A stretch of DNA of 64,000 nt from Roseovarius indicus (GCF_008728195.1 NZ_CP031598.1:3534001-3598000), one strand, 5' to 3'. Numbered from the stretch's first letter, positions 1 to 9,066 are shown. The notes: generated from the sequence alone by a model not told the origin. Numbers and translations are program-made.

Positions 1-542
1 TCCTGCTTCTCGCCGTTGTAATCGGGCGTCAGCTCGTACCCGGCCTGCCCGCCCGCCTCGATGAAGGCGCGGGTCAGCGGGTTGGCCATCTGCCCCCGGC
101 TCACATGCAGCGGGCCATCCTTTCCGCGCCAGCCCGGGTCGCCGCCATGGCCGCCATCGTGCCAGTTCTCCAGCCGCTTGAAATAGGGCAGCACGTCGGC
201 ATAGCCCCAGCCATCGGCCCCCTGGTCGCGCCAATGGTCGAAATCGCAGGCATGCCCGCGCACGTAACACATCCCGTTGATCGACGACGACCCGCCGATC
301 ACCTTGCCCCGCGGACAGGCCAGCCGCCGGTTGTTCAGATGCGGCTCGGGCTCCGACTGGTAGCCCCAGTCATAGCGCTTCATGTTCATCGGATAGCTCA
401 GCGCGCCCGGCATCTGGATGAACGGCCCCACATCGCTGCCGCCATGCTCGACCACCAGCACCGACTTCCCGGCCTCGCTCAGCCGGTACGCCATGGCACA
501 GCCCGCGCTGCCCGCGCCCACGATCACATAATCCGCTTCCAT
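1..542 (-). CDS. betA: Choline dehydrogenase BetA (C-terminus cut by window edge)
   Basis: This is the N-terminal 180 residues or so of a GMC-family FAD oxidoreductase that oxidises choline to betaine aldehyde. The FAD-binding GxGxxG motif is seen at residues 9-14 (GAGSAG). It is followed by the GMC pattern [16 protein letters not shown] and the conserved YVRG stretch. The ATG at 542 has a good ribosome site (GAGGTGAG). It is the last gene of betI-betC-betB-betA and is separated from betB by about 300 bases, unlike the overlapping upstream genes. The rest of the protein lies outside the window. BetA is favoured over other GMC oxidases because of the operon. Confidence 0.95.
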   Translation of the reverse strand, partial: MEADYVIVGAGSAGCAMAYRLSEAGKSVLVVEHGGSDVGPFIQMPGALSYPMNMKRYDWGYQSEPEPHLNNRRLACPRGKVIGGSSSINGMCYVRGHACDFDHWRDQGADGWGYADVLPYFKRLENWHDGGHGGDPGWRGKDGPLHVSRGQMANPLTRAFIEAGGQAGYELTPDYNGEKQ

Positions 543-839
543 CTCACCTCGCTTCCCCGGCGACAATCCCCGTGCCGCCCCGGTGATTCCGCGAAGGGTC
601 AAGGATCGTCCCGGGCACCGCCCGGGGCGACCGGCCAAAGGCCGGCTTGTCCTTGAGGCTTCGGGGAATCGCCCCACACACTCGATCAGGCGCGTTCAGG
701 GCAGACCTGCCCCTGAACCGCCTCTCAGCAAAATCCCAAACCCCGCCGCGCACACCACGCCGCAACTCGCACGCCTCCGCCCCGGCAGGACGGGGTGGGC
801 GGGCGGGCGGCCTGCCGGGGCGGAGGCGCTCACCCCGCA
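543..839. other. betB-betA spacer with structured elements
   Basis: I see no gene in this spacer. It holds a possible three-way junction: an outer stem CAAGGA/TCCTTG (600-605 with 650-655) enclosing two GC-rich hairpins, CCCGGGC/GCCCGGG (610-616 with 620-626) and CCGGCC/GGCCGG (631-636 with 640-645). A separate inverted repeat GTTCAGGGCA/TGCCCCTGAAC with one mismatch lies at 694-718. No U-run follows any of these, so they are not classic terminators. Inference: an mRNA-stability or processing element, or a repeat. Confidence 0.5.
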
Positions 840-2333
840 TCAAAACGGCGCCTCCGTCGCGCCCATCCGCACGTAGACCGACTTCACCTGGCTGTAATGC
901 CCGATCGCCTCCTTCGAATTCTCCCGCCCGACACCGGAGGCCTTCACACCCCCGAACGGCACCTCCACAGGCGCGTCGTTGTAGGAGTTGATGAAACAGC
1001 TCCCCGCCTCCAGCCGCCCGATCACCCGGTGCGCGCGGGTCAGGTCAGACGTGTAAACCCCCGCCGACAGCCCGAACTCCGTGGCATTGGCACGGGCCAC
1101 CACCTCGTCCTCACCGTCGAAATCCAGAACGCTCATCACCGGCCCGAAAATCTCTTCCCGCGCGATGGTCATCTCGTCCGTCACATCGGCAAACACCGTC
1201 GGCTCGAGGAAACACCCCGGCCCCTCGGCCCTCGCCCCACCACACACCAGCCGCGCGCCTTCCTCGACACCCTTGGCGACATAGCTCAGCGCAATCTGCA
1301 ACTGCGCCTCGCTCACCATCGGCCCGTAATTCGTGGCCTCGTCCATCGGGTCGCCCATCACGACGCCCTGCAACCGCTCTTCCAGCCGCTCCAGAAACGC
1401 CTCTTTCAAACCCCTTTGAACAAACACCCGCGTCCCGTTCGAACAGATCTGCCCGCTGGAATAGAAATTCCCCAGGATCGCGCCGGAAACCGCATCCTCG
1501 ACACTGGCATCGTCAAACACCAGCATCGGGCTCTTGCCCCCAAGCTCCATCGTCACATGCTTCATGCCCTCGGCCGCGGCGGCATACACCTTCTTCCCCG
1601 TCGACACCGACCCGGTCAGCGACACCTTGTCGACGCGCGGATCGCTCACCAGCGAACCGCCCACGCCCCCACGCCCCTGGATCACGTTATACAAGCCCGC
1701 CGGCGCCCCCGCCTCGACCAATATCTCCGCCACCTTCAGCGCACAAAGCGGCGTCACCTCGGACGGCTTGAAGATCATCGCGTTCCCGCAGGCCAGCGCC
1801 GGCGCACCCTTCCAGCAGGCAATCTGCGTCGGGTAATTCCACGCCCCGATCCCCACGCACAAACCCAGAGGCTCGCGCACCGTATAGACCCAGTCACCCC
1901 CCGGAAGCGGAATATGCTCCCCTGTCAGTGACCCCGCCAGCCCGCCGAAATACTCCAGCGCATCGGCCCCGCTGGTGGCATCCGCCACCAGCGTCTCCTG
2001 CAACGGTTTGCCGGTATCCCACGTCTCCAGCACCGAAAGCGCCCGGTTCCGTTCCCGCATGATATCCGCCGCCCGGCGCAGCACCCGGCCCCGCTCGGTG
2101 CCCGACAGCCTGGCCCATTCCGCCTGCGCCGCCCGGCCCGACACGATCGCCTCCTCGATCACCGCCGCCGTCGCCTCGTGCACCCGCGCGATCACCTCGC
2201 CCGTCGCCGGGTAGACCACGTCGATCACAGCCCCGCCCGTGTCCTCGACATAGCGGCCATTCACGAAATGGCTGGCCTCGGGCTGCACGGCATAGGCCGC
2301 CGTCCCGGCCCCTATCGCCCCGGCAAGTGTCAT
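840..2333 (-). CDS. betB: Betaine-aldehyde dehydrogenase BetB
   Basis: This NAD(P)-dependent aldehyde dehydrogenase of about 497 residues oxidises betaine aldehyde to glycine betaine in the cytoplasm. The family residues are present: Lys189 in FKPSE, the general base Glu263 in MELGGKSP and the nucleophile Cys297 in [11 protein letters not shown]. The end is typical ([15 protein letters not shown]). The chosen ATG at 2333 overlaps the betC stop as ATGA, which suggests translational coupling, although it gives roughly ten extra N-terminal residues compared with usual BetB. Its place between betC and betA supports the substrate. Confidence 0.96.
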   Translation of the reverse strand: MTLAGAIGAGTAAYAVQPEASHFVNGRYVEDTGGAVIDVVYPATGEVIARVHEATAAVIEEAIVSGRAAQAEWARLSGTERGRVLRRAADIMRERNRALSVLETWDTGKPLQETLVADATSGADALEYFGGLAGSLTGEHIPLPGGDWVYTVREPLGLCVGIGAWNYPTQIACWKGAPALACGNAMIFKPSEVTPLCALKVAEILVEAGAPAGLYNVIQGRGGVGGSLVSDPRVDKVSLTGSVSTGKKVYAAAAEGMKHVTMELGGKSPMLVFDDASVEDAVSGAILGNFYSSGQICSNGTRVFVQRGLKEAFLERLEERLQGVVMGDPMDEATNYGPMVSEAQLQIALSYVAKGVEEGARLVCGGARAEGPGCFLEPTVFADVTDEMTIAREEIFGPVMSVLDFDGEDEVVARANATEFGLSAGVYTSDLTRAHRVIGRLEAGSCFINSYNDAPVEVPFGGVKASGVGRENSKEAIGHYSQVKSVYVRMGATEAPF

Positions 2334-3844
2334 TCGCCCCTCGGGAAGCGCTGGTTCTCTTCCACCACGTTCAGGTCCATGTGGTTGCGCATGTAGCGCT
2401 CGCTGGCCTTCATCAGTGGCTGGTAATCCCAGGGGTAATACCCGCCCTGCCTGAGCGCCTCGTAGACCACCCAGCGCCGCGCCTGGCTCTGCCGGATCTG
2501 TGCGTCGAACAGCTCCAGGTCCCACCGCGCCTCGGCCTTGTCCGAGAAGTATTTCACCGTCTCCGCATGGGCCGGATCGTCCGCAAGGTTGGTCAGCTCA
2601 TGCGGATCGGCCTCCAGATCGAACAGCTGATCGGGATCGAGCGTGCAGCGGTTGAACTTCCACTTCCCCTCGCGCAAGCTGACCAGCGGCGCATAGGACG
2701 CCTCGGCGGCATATTCCATCGCCACCGGGTTCTCCCGCGTCACCCCCTGCCCCTGCGGCACCAGGCTCTGCCCCTCTGTCCAGGGCGCCACCTCGTCCAT
2801 CGACACCCCGGCCAGGTCGCACAGCGTCGGGCAGACATCGATATTGCTCACCGGCTCGGTCACCAGCCCCGGCTCCATCGACGGCGCCGACACCATCAGC
2901 GGCACCCGGCTCGACCCCTCGAAGAAGGACATCTTGAACCACAGGCCCCGCTCGCCCAGCATGTCGCCGTGGTCGCTGACGAACAGGATGATCGTATCCT
3001 CGACCTGCCTTGTCCCCTCCAGCGCCTCCATCACCTCGCCGATCTTGTCATCGAGATAGGAGATGTTGGCGAAATACGCCCGGCGCGAGCGCTTGATGTC
3101 TTCCTCGGTGATGTTGAAGCTCCGCCAGTCATTGGCGTCGAAGATCCGCTTCGAGTGGTTGTCATGCTCCTCGTAGGCGAAAGACGGCACCTCCGGCAGC
3201 AGATGCTCGCAATCCTCGTAGAGATCCCAGTATTTCTTGCGCGCCACATACGGGTCATGCGGATGCGTGAAGCTGACGGTCAGGCACCACGGCCGCTCGT
3301 CATGCCCCCGCCCCAGGTCGTAAACCTTCCGCGTGGCGTTATAGGCGACCTCGTCGTCATACTCCATCTGGTTGGAAATCTCGGCCACGCCCGACCCGGT
3401 GACCGACCCGAGGTTGTGATACCACCAGTCGATCCGCTCGCCCGGCTTGCGGTAATCCGGCGTCCAGCCGAAATCGGCGGGGTAGATGTCCGTCGTCAGC
3501 CGCTCCTCGAACCCGTGAAGCTGATCGGGCCCCACGAAATGCATCTTGCCGGACAGACAGGTCTGGTACCCCGCCCGGCGCAGGTGGTGGGCATAGGTCG
3601 GAATATCGGCCGAGAACTCGGCGGCGTTGTCATAGACCCGGCTGTGAAACGGCAGCAGCCCGGACATGAAGCTCGCCCGCCCCGGCGCGCAGAGCGGGCT
3701 CGCCGTATAGGCATTGCGGAACCGCGTCGACCGCGCCGCCAGCTTCTTGAGGTTCGGGGCGTGCAGCCACTCCGCCGGGCCGTCGGGAAAGAGCGTGCCG
3801 TTGAGCTGGTCGACCATGAAGATCAGGATGTTTGGCTTGCTCAT
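2330..3844 (-). CDS. betC: Choline-sulfatase BetC
   Basis: This sulfatase of 504 residues hydrolyses choline-O-sulfate to choline and sulfate, feeding the betaine pathway. The sulfatase signature CAPGR is at residues 52-56, where Cys52 would become formylglycine. The N-terminal metal site NILIFMVDQ is present, and the distal metal site is seen as [13 protein letters not shown]. Full length fits BetC. The start overlaps the betI stop (ATGA) and the stop overlaps the betB start. The gene order betI-C-B-A is the one known from rhizobia. The C-terminal region beginning near residue 400 carries the domain found in choline sulfatases. Confidence 0.96.
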   Translation of the reverse strand: MSKPNILIFMVDQLNGTLFPDGPAEWLHAPNLKKLAARSTRFRNAYTASPLCAPGRASFMSGLLPFHSRVYDNAAEFSADIPTYAHHLRRAGYQTCLSGKMHFVGPDQLHGFEERLTTDIYPADFGWTPDYRKPGERIDWWYHNLGSVTGSGVAEISNQMEYDDEVAYNATRKVYDLGRGHDERPWCLTVSFTHPHDPYVARKKYWDLYEDCEHLLPEVPSFAYEEHDNHSKRIFDANDWRSFNITEEDIKRSRRAYFANISYLDDKIGEVMEALEGTRQVEDTIILFVSDHGDMLGERGLWFKMSFFEGSSRVPLMVSAPSMEPGLVTEPVSNIDVCPTLCDLAGVSMDEVAPWTEGQSLVPQGQGVTRENPVAMEYAAEASYAPLVSLREGKWKFNRCTLDPDQLFDLEADPHELTNLADDPAHAETVKYFSDKAEARWDLELFDAQIRQSQARRWVVYEALRQGGYYPWDYQPLMKASERYMRNHMDLNVVEENQRFPRGE

Positions 3845-4431
3845 TTGGTAGGGGGTTCCTCTTCCAGAAAGGTGTCAAGATAGTGCATCATCACGTCGAT
3901 CGCGGCCTCGGCCGACAGCGGATCGGCCCGCAGCGCCTGGCGGATGTAAAGCCCGTCGATCATCGCCGCGAGGCCCCGCGTCAGCACCCGGGCATCCCGG
4001 CCCACGGCCTGCCGCACGGCGTAATGCAGGTTCGACCGCAGCCGCCGCTGGTAGATGTTCAGCAGCCGGTTCGCCTCTTCCGATTTCTGCGCCTGAACGT
4101 AGAAATTCAGCCAGGCCGACACCGTGTCCTGCCGGAACTGCCGGGGCGCGAAACTGGCCCGCACGATCGCCTCGATCCGCTGCCGCGGGGTCTTCGCCAT
4201 CACCAGCGCGCCGCGCACCTCGGCGCCGTAAAGCGACAGGATATGGCGCATCGCGGCGGTGAAGATCTGCTCCTTCGAGCCGAAGTAATGATGCGCCAGC
4301 GCGCTCGACATCCCTGCCCGTTTCGCGATCTGGCTGACGGTCACGTCCAACGTGCCGCGCTCGCCGATCTCGTGGATCGTCGCCTCGACCAGGGCCGAGC
4401 GCCGTATGGGTTCCATTCCGACCTTGGGCAT
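3841..4431 (-). CDS. betI: TetR-family choline-responsive repressor BetI
   Basis: This repressor of 196 residues heads the bet operon. BetI represses bet genes and is relieved by choline. The N-terminus MPKVGMEPIRR is close to that of known BetI proteins, which fixes the start at the ATG at 4431 rather than at an in-frame TTG 18 bases upstream. The TetR helix-turn-helix lies at about residues 28-52 (VSQIAKRAGMSSALAHHYF), and the rest is the helical ligand and dimer domain. A BetI-like dyad lies 50 bases upstream, so autoregulation is likely. Confidence 0.95.
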   Translation of the reverse strand: MPKVGMEPIRRSALVEATIHEIGERGTLDVTVSQIAKRAGMSSALAHHYFGSKEQIFTAAMRHILSLYGAEVRGALVMAKTPRQRIEAIVRASFAPRQFRQDTVSAWLNFYVQAQKSEEANRLLNIYQRRLRSNLHYAVRQAVGRDARVLTRGLAAMIDGLYIRQALRADPLSAEAAIDVMMHYLDTFLEEEPPTK

Positions 4432-4480
4432 GGGCTGGATGCCTCGCAATTACCTGTTGCGTCACCCGGCGTAACCGTGT

Positions 4481-4503
4481 TTAATTGACTCGTCAATCAA
4501 TAA
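4481..4503. promoter_or_regulatory. Predicted BetI operator
   Basis: The inverted repeat ATTGAC-TC-GTCAAT is perfect for six base pairs and continues for two more pairs after one mismatch, inside TTAATTGACTCGTCAATCAA. Known BetI operators contain TTGATTGAAC/GTTCAATCAA-like dyads, so the match is good. It ends about 50 bases from the betI start. Binding is inferred, not shown. Confidence 0.75.
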
Positions 4504-4618
4504 AAAACAGGGGAAAAAACGGCTCTTGAACGAATCCGAAAATCCGCGATTTTTGATTGAGACCCGGAAGGCCGTCACACTAACGTCACGGCTTGAAGCG
4601 AAAAAATGGTCGTAACCC

Positions 4619-4636
4619 ACTGCCAGACGTGGCAGT
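4619..4636. promoter_or_regulatory. Inverted repeat upstream of orphan solute-binding protein gene
   Basis: ACTGCCA-GACG-TGGCAGT is a perfect dyad of seven base pairs with a four-base spacer. It lies 100 bases before the ATG of the solute-binding protein gene and is unlike the BetI dyad. It could be an operator for another regulator; no factor can be named. Confidence 0.4.
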
Positions 4637-4736
4637 AATCGCACCGTCAGTCCGGGATTAGGGACAGTACTGGCCGCAGCCCGATCGGGGCGCGGCCGAC
4701 TTATAACAAGTGACCAAGAAATAGGGAGATACCGAC

Positions 4737-6296
4737 ATGGCACTTATCAAGGGCGGCCTTCTCGACCGCCGAGGATTCCTGAAGACAACCGTCGCCGCGG
4801 CGGCCGCATCCACCCTTCCGTTGGGCGGCGCGATGGCCCAGGCGAAGCGCGGCGGACACCTGCGCGTGGCCAAGGGCCACGGCAACACCACCGACACGCT
4901 GAACCCCGGCCAGTGGGACAACGGCTACATGCTGGCCCTCGGCTTCGCCATCCACGGCCGCCTCACCGAAGTGGCCCCCGACGGCTCGCTCATCCCGGAA
5001 CTCGCCGAAAGCTGGGAAGCCTCGGATGACGCCTCCGAATGGCGCTTCAAGATCCGCCAGGGCGTGACCTTCCACGATGGCAAGTCGCTGACGGTCGAAG
5101 ACGTGGTGAACTCGATCAACTTCCACCGCGGCGAGAACTCCACCTCCGCGGCCGGCCCGATCGTCGAGCCGATCCAGGACATCACCACCGAGGGGGACGA
5201 CACGGTCGTCTTCAAGCTGGGCGGCGGCAACGCCGACTTCCCCTTCATCCTCAGCGACTATCACCTCGTGATCGCGCCCGCCGACGGCGACAGCATCGAC
5301 TGGCAGTCGGGCAATGGCTGCGGCAGCTACAAGCTGACCTCGTTCAATGCCGGCGTCTCCTCCTCCTTCGAGCGCAACGAGAACCACTGGCGCGATGACG
5401 TGGCCTTCGTCGATACCTGCGAAATGCTGGCCGTCGTCGACCCCAACGCGCGCACCACAGCGCTCGTCTCGGGCGACGTGCACGCCATCGACAAGGTCGA
5501 CCTCAAGGCCGCCGGCCTCCTGGGCCGCAAGGCAGGCGTCAACATCCAGTCGATCGCCGGCACCCAGCACTACACCTTCGCCATGGACACCCGCGCCGAT
5601 CCGTTCACCGACAACAATGTCCGCCAGGCCCTGAAATACGGCATCAACCGCCAGGAACTGGTCGACAAGATCCTGTTCGGCTACGGCTCGGTCGGCAACG
5701 ACCACCCGATCGGCCAGGGCCAGCGCTTCTTCAACTCCGAGATGGAGCAGAAGGCCTACGACCCCGACAAGGCCAAGTGGCACCTCAAGGAAGCCGGGAT
5801 GGAAAACGTCTCGATCAGCCTGTCGGCCTCCGACGCCGCCTTCCCGGGCGCGGTCGATGCCGCCACCCTGTTCCAGAGCTCGGCCGGCGCCGCGGGCATC
5901 GACCTCAAGGTCGTGCGCGAGCCGAAAGACGGCTACTGGTCCGACGTCTGGATGAAGAAACCCTTCTCCGCCGTCTACTGGGGCGGCCGCCCGGTCGAAG
6001 ACCAGATGTTCGCCACCGCCTACAAGTGCGGCGCGGCCTGGAACGACACCTTCTGGTGCAACGACCGCTTCGAGGAACTGATGCTCTCGGCCCGCGCCGA
6101 GCTCGACGAGGCCAAGCGCCGCGAGATGTATTTCGAGATGCAGGACATCGTCGCCAACCAGGGCGGCGTCATCATCCCGATGTTCGCCAACTACGTCTTC
6201 GCCACCGGCGACGCGGTGGGCCACTCGGAAGAGATGGCCTCCAACTGGGACATGGACGGCGAGCGCTGGATGGAGCGCTGGTGGCTCACCTCGTAA
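4737..6296 (+). CDS. Orphan family 5 ABC solute-binding protein (peptide/opine type), Tat-exported
   Basis: This periplasmic solute-binding protein of 519 residues belongs to the SBP_bac_5 (DppA/OppA-like) family. A twin-arginine signal with RRGFLK at about residues 11-16 is followed by an alanine-rich stretch ending at AMAQA. Family landmarks include LTEVAPDGSLIPELAESWE, the FHDGKSLTVEDVV segment, and the C-terminal IIPMFANYVFA. No permease or ATPase gene is beside it and a strong terminator follows, so it is transcribed alone. Its place divergent from betI hints at a quaternary amine or related ligand, but the family mostly binds peptides and the ligand is unknown. Confidence 0.88.
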   Translation: MALIKGGLLDRRGFLKTTVAAAAASTLPLGGAMAQAKRGGHLRVAKGHGNTTDTLNPGQWDNGYMLALGFAIHGRLTEVAPDGSLIPELAESWEASDDASEWRFKIRQGVTFHDGKSLTVEDVVNSINFHRGENSTSAAGPIVEPIQDITTEGDDTVVFKLGGGNADFPFILSDYHLVIAPADGDSIDWQSGNGCGSYKLTSFNAGVSSSFERNENHWRDDVAFVDTCEMLAVVDPNARTTALVSGDVHAIDKVDLKAAGLLGRKAGVNIQSIAGTQHYTFAMDTRADPFTDNNVRQALKYGINRQELVDKILFGYGSVGNDHPIGQGQRFFNSEMEQKAYDPDKAKWHLKEAGMENVSISLSASDAAFPGAVDAATLFQSSAGAAGIDLKVVREPKDGYWSDVWMKKPFSAVYWGGRPVEDQMFATAYKCGAAWNDTFWCNDRFEELMLSARAELDEAKRREMYFEMQDIVANQGGVIIPMFANYVFATGDAVGHSEEMASNWDMDGERWMERWWLTS

Positions 6297-6331
6297 GCCC
6301 CCGCGCGGCCATCGCCGCATGACGATCGAAG

Positions 6332-6360
6332 CCCCGGCGGAGCGATCCGCCGGGGTTTTT
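6332..6360 (+). terminator. Intrinsic terminator of the orphan solute-binding protein gene
   Basis: The stem CCCCGGCGGA/TCCGCCGGGG with a GCGA loop is followed directly by TTTTT. It lies 35 bases after the TAA. Confidence 0.93.
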
Positions 6361-6449
6361 CATGTCCCCGGACCAGCTGCCGCGCCACGCTCGAATCCCC
6401 CCGCCGCGCCCCGCCCGACGCCCCCGCCGCGACCCGAGCCCCCGCCCCG

Positions 6450-6480
6450 CTTCTTCTGGCCTCAAATATCCCCGCCGGAG
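6450..6480 (-). repeat. Interspersed repeat GGATATTT..GGCCAGAAGAAGC (copy 1, diverged)
   Basis: On the minus strand this reads CTCCGGCGGGGATATTTGAG and then GCCAGAAGAAGC. Two closer copies lie at 17565-17593 and 22829-22857. I recognise sequences of this kind as common in Rhodobacterales spacers; their function is unknown to me. The spacer from 6361 to 6600 otherwise shows nothing but proline/arginine-type GC-rich sequence. Confidence 0.7.
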
Positions 6481-6600
6481 GCATGAAATCTCTTCTCGCA
6501 GCCCCCGCCGCGCAAAACCACGTCCGCAGCCCTTCACCCAAGCCATCCAGCCCCGCTTTTCCCACCAGCGGCATCAACACTCTTGCCCAGCCGGCAGCGT

Positions 6601-6723
6601 CCGTTTTCTTCGAAGAAAACGGCCCGGAAAATTCCAATTTTCCGTCACCGCAAAACCGCCCCCCCCAACGCCAGCCCCCGTTTTCTTCAAAAGAAAACGG
6701 TCCGAAGTCTTTTCAAGACTTCG
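6601..6723. repeat. Palindrome array A (four AT-rich palindromes)
   Basis: Four hairpins are packed in 123 bases: 6601-6622 is a perfect palindrome with arms CCGTTTTCTTC; 6625-6644 is CGGAAAATTCCAATTTTCCG; 6678-6700 has arms CCGTTTTCTT around CAA; 6703-6723 has arms CGAAGTCTT around TTC. The first and third share the same arm. The last begins nine bases after the stop of the DUF1036 gene on the minus strand. It might end transcription there, but array B shows the same core in a divergent promoter region. Confidence 0.85.
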
Positions 6724-6731
6724 TCACCCCC

Positions 6732-7784
6732 TCACTCCACCTTCCGGTAGCTGATCATCGCCTCGTGCCCCATCAGGATCAGGTCCATCCACCCGCCCGC
6801 CAGATTGTCGATCAGGTAGCAATAGGTGTCCCGATACTGCGCGCTGGTCTGGATCAGCACGGGCCCCGCCCCGGCGCTGTCCGGGCAGTCGGGCTTCACG
6901 TCCAGGTACATGGTGTCGACATATCCCTGCCGGTGATAGCTGTGCATCTCGGCCCCCTGGATATAAAGCGTCTCGTTGGCGTCATCCGCCGACACCCAGT
7001 TGCCCTGCATGGCCTGCCGCAGCCCGGCATAGGGGTCCTGGCCCGCCAGGATCTCTATCTCGCTCACCGCCAGCTGCGCGCTGCTGTCGCCATAGCCGGT
7101 CAGATCCCCCGTCACCTGCATCAGCGTGTTGTTCGGCAGCGCCTCCAGCTTTGCGAGGAACGCCCGCGGCGTCGGGTCGTCATAGCCCGCGAAATACTTC
7201 CAGCCATTGGCAATGAAGCTGCAGGCCTCGAACCCGTCATAGAAATCGCAGCCCTGGAAGAGCAGCCGGTCGGTGAAGGGCTCGCCATGCACCCCGCGGC
7301 CGAGCCCGCTGCGCAGCACGCTGTCCGCGGCCGGCTGCACCGCCGCCTGTGCCGATTTTCCCTTCGCAACGCTCTCCTTGGCGGCCATTCGCGGCTCCAG
7401 CGTGAAGGAAAAACTCTTCGCCGTCTCGCCGGTGTCGATCACCGCGAAATCCGCGGTCTCGTAGCCCCGCGCCTCGCAATCGCTGTCACCCACGATCGTA
7501 TAGGCCTCGCCTTGCGTGCAGAAGGCATACCCCTCGCCCGCGAACTCCTGCCCCGCCGCCGTCGCCCGGTAATAGTAATACCGGTTGGTCAGCGCCCCGC
7601 CCACCGGCTCCGAGCAGGCCCCGGGCGCGATGGTCCACCACCCTTCCGACACCCAGTCGGCGCCTTTCTTGTAGCCGATCGACACCGATTGCCGCACGCC
7701 CGTCCCGTTGCAGATCTCGAGCCCCGCCATCGCCGCCACCGGGCACAGCGCCAGCGCCACCGCGCCGGCCATCACCGCTTTCAT
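6732..7784 (-). CDS. Secreted DUF1036 protein
   Basis: This protein of 350 residues begins with a clear Sec signal peptide (MKAVMAGAVALALCPVAAMAG) and then a DUF1036 domain at about residues 20-130 with ICNGTG, SIGYKKGADWVSEGWW and RYYYYRA. The C-terminal 200 residues carry scattered cysteines (FQGCDFYDGFEACSF, KPDCPDS, TYCYLID) and show no domain I can name. The start at 7784 is chosen because it gives the signal peptide and follows a run of G that can pair with the ribosome; an upstream in-frame extension lacks these. DUF1036 is of unknown function and probably acts in the periplasm. Confidence 0.85.
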   Translation of the reverse strand: MKAVMAGAVALALCPVAAMAGLEICNGTGVRQSVSIGYKKGADWVSEGWWTIAPGACSEPVGGALTNRYYYYRATAAGQEFAGEGYAFCTQGEAYTIVGDSDCEARGYETADFAVIDTGETAKSFSFTLEPRMAAKESVAKGKSAQAAVQPAADSVLRSGLGRGVHGEPFTDRLLFQGCDFYDGFEACSFIANGWKYFAGYDDPTPRAFLAKLEALPNNTLMQVTGDLTGYGDSSAQLAVSEIEILAGQDPYAGLRQAMQGNWVSADDANETLYIQGAEMHSYHRQGYVDTMYLDVKPDCPDSAGAGPVLIQTSAQYRDTYCYLIDNLAGGWMDLILMGHEAMISYRKVE

Positions 7785-7839
7785 GACATTTCCCCCCGAA
7801 CTGTCCCCTCGCACTCCCTTGAAGGGGCGCGTAACAGGC

Positions 7840-8766
7840 TTACAGTTTCGTCGCGGCACTCGCCGGCGTCAATGCCCGGCGCTTCAGCACCGCCTCGCGC
7901 CAGCTGATGAAGCTGACGGCCGCCACGATCACCAGCCCGCCCACCACGACCCAGGGGTCGAACGGCTCGCCGAAGACGAAGACGCCCAGGCTCACCGCCC
8001 AGACCAGCTGCAGAAACGTCACCGGCTGGGTCACCGCCAGCGGCGCGGCCTGGAAGGCCCGCGTCATCGCGTAATGCCCCGCCGTGGCCAGCCCCGCCAC
8101 CACCAGCAGGATGCCCAGCTCGCCCCATGTCGGCGTCACCCAGTTCATCAGCGCCAGCGGCGCCAGGAAGATCGTCACCGAGATCGACAGCATCGCCACC
8201 ACCACCGCCGGGCTGCACCGGTCCGACAGCAGCTTCACGATGATATAGGACGCCCCGAAGATGATCGCCGCAAAGACCATCGCCAGGTGTCCCGGCCCGA
8301 CCTCGCGAAACCCCGGGCGCAGGATGATCAGAGCCCCGATCAGCCCCGCCGCCACCGCCAGGATCCGCCGAAGCGCCAACCGCTCGCCCAGGAACAGCGC
8401 CGCGCCGATGGTGACATAGATGGGTGACATGTAATTCATCGCCGTCACGTCGGCGAGCGGGATCCGCGCCATCGCGTAGAACCACAGCACCACCGCCGAC
8501 ATATGCGCCAGCCCCCGCAGGCCGAACAGGCCCCAGGTGCCCCGGCTGAACCGGAACTCGCCGGCCTTCAGCAGCATCGGCACGGCAAAGACGAGCCCCA
8601 GCAGGAACCGCAGGAACGCCGCCTCGACCGAGGGGATGCGCGTGCCCAGAACCTTGACCATGGCGGTCACGCTCACCAGCATCAGCCCGGTCAGGATCAT
8701 CCAGAGCACGCCGGCAACCGGGTTGTTTGGGCTTTGAGGGGGTACGGGGGACGACTCGTCGCTCAT
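7840..8766 (-). CDS. EamA-type DMT family transporter
   Basis: This inner-membrane protein of about 308 residues has ten hydrophobic segments arranged as two EamA repeats (about residues 20-145 and 160-285). The typical end-of-repeat patterns are seen (ALFLGERLALRRILA and GVFVFGEPFDPWVVVGG). Members export amino acids, nucleobases or other small metabolites; the substrate here cannot be told. The ATG at 8766 is preferred, with another ATG three codons upstream. It is followed by the DUF1036 gene 55 bases downstream. The upstream spacer holds palindrome array B. Confidence 0.88.
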   Translation of the reverse strand: MSDESSPVPPQSPNNPVAGVLWMILTGLMLVSVTAMVKVLGTRIPSVEAAFLRFLLGLVFAVPMLLKAGEFRFSRGTWGLFGLRGLAHMSAVVLWFYAMARIPLADVTAMNYMSPIYVTIGAALFLGERLALRRILAVAAGLIGALIILRPGFREVGPGHLAMVFAAIIFGASYIIVKLLSDRCSPAVVVAMLSISVTIFLAPLALMNWVTPTWGELGILLVVAGLATAGHYAMTRAFQAAPLAVTQPVTFLQLVWAVSLGVFVFGEPFDPWVVVGGLVIVAAVSFISWREAVLKRRALTPASAATKL

Positions 8767-9066
8767 GGGCCGCATTAACCGTACCCGGCAGGGGAATGTC
8801 GAGCGGGTTTTCCCGCCCGTCCTCCTCCGGCGGGCGCCGGAAAATTCCAATTTTCCGGTCCGGAATTTCCCAAATTCCGGGCCACCCGCGCCGCCCGCGC
8901 GGCCCCGTCATTTTCTGCGCAGAAAATGACCCGGAAAATACGTATTTTCCGGGCGAAAATTCCGCGCGGAATTTTCCGCCAGCCCCCGACCCTCCCCCTG
9001 CACGGGAAATCAAGGCAAACCGCGCGCACCGTGCCAGGCTGCCACACCACCAAACGCGGACACGCC
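8767..9066. other. Divergent spacer filled with palindromes
   Basis: This 300-base spacer lies between the starts of two divergent genes (DMT transporter and GNAT). About half of it is palindrome array B at 8837-8976. I see no other clear promoter element and no gene. Confidence 0.7.
8837..8976. repeat. Palindrome array B (five AT-rich palindromes)
   Basis: There are five palindromes in 140 bases: 8837-8858 (arms CCGGAAAATTC), 8860-8880 (arms CCGGAATTT around CCC), 8907-8930 (perfect, arms GTCATTTTCTGC), 8931-8952 (perfect, arms CCGGAAAATAC) and 8955-8976 (perfect, arms GAAAATTCCGC). The first has the same core as the second palindrome of array A. The arms differ between palindromes while the symmetry is kept. 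The array sits in a divergent promoter region, so it is not simply a terminator. Confidence 0.9.

Larger units (their letters stand above)
4432..4736. other. Divergent spacer between betI and an orphan solute-binding protein gene
   Basis: This 305-base spacer has no gene. It is much richer in A+T than the genes beside it and carries two dyads, listed separately at 4481-4503 and 4619-4636. The first probably serves betI and the second lies about 100 bases upstream of the solute-binding protein gene. A ribosome site AGGGAGA is seen about ten bases before the ATG at 4737. Confidence 0.6.

Noticed and set aside
795..1931. Long plus-strand open frames opposite betB, betC and other core genes
   Set aside because: High GC content leaves antisense frames open. 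They are rich in Arg, His and Pro, match no family, and oppose clearly functional genes.
6601..6723. Reading palindrome array A simply as a Rho-independent terminator
   Set aside because: No U-run follows the stems in the needed place, and array B with the same core lies between gene starts.
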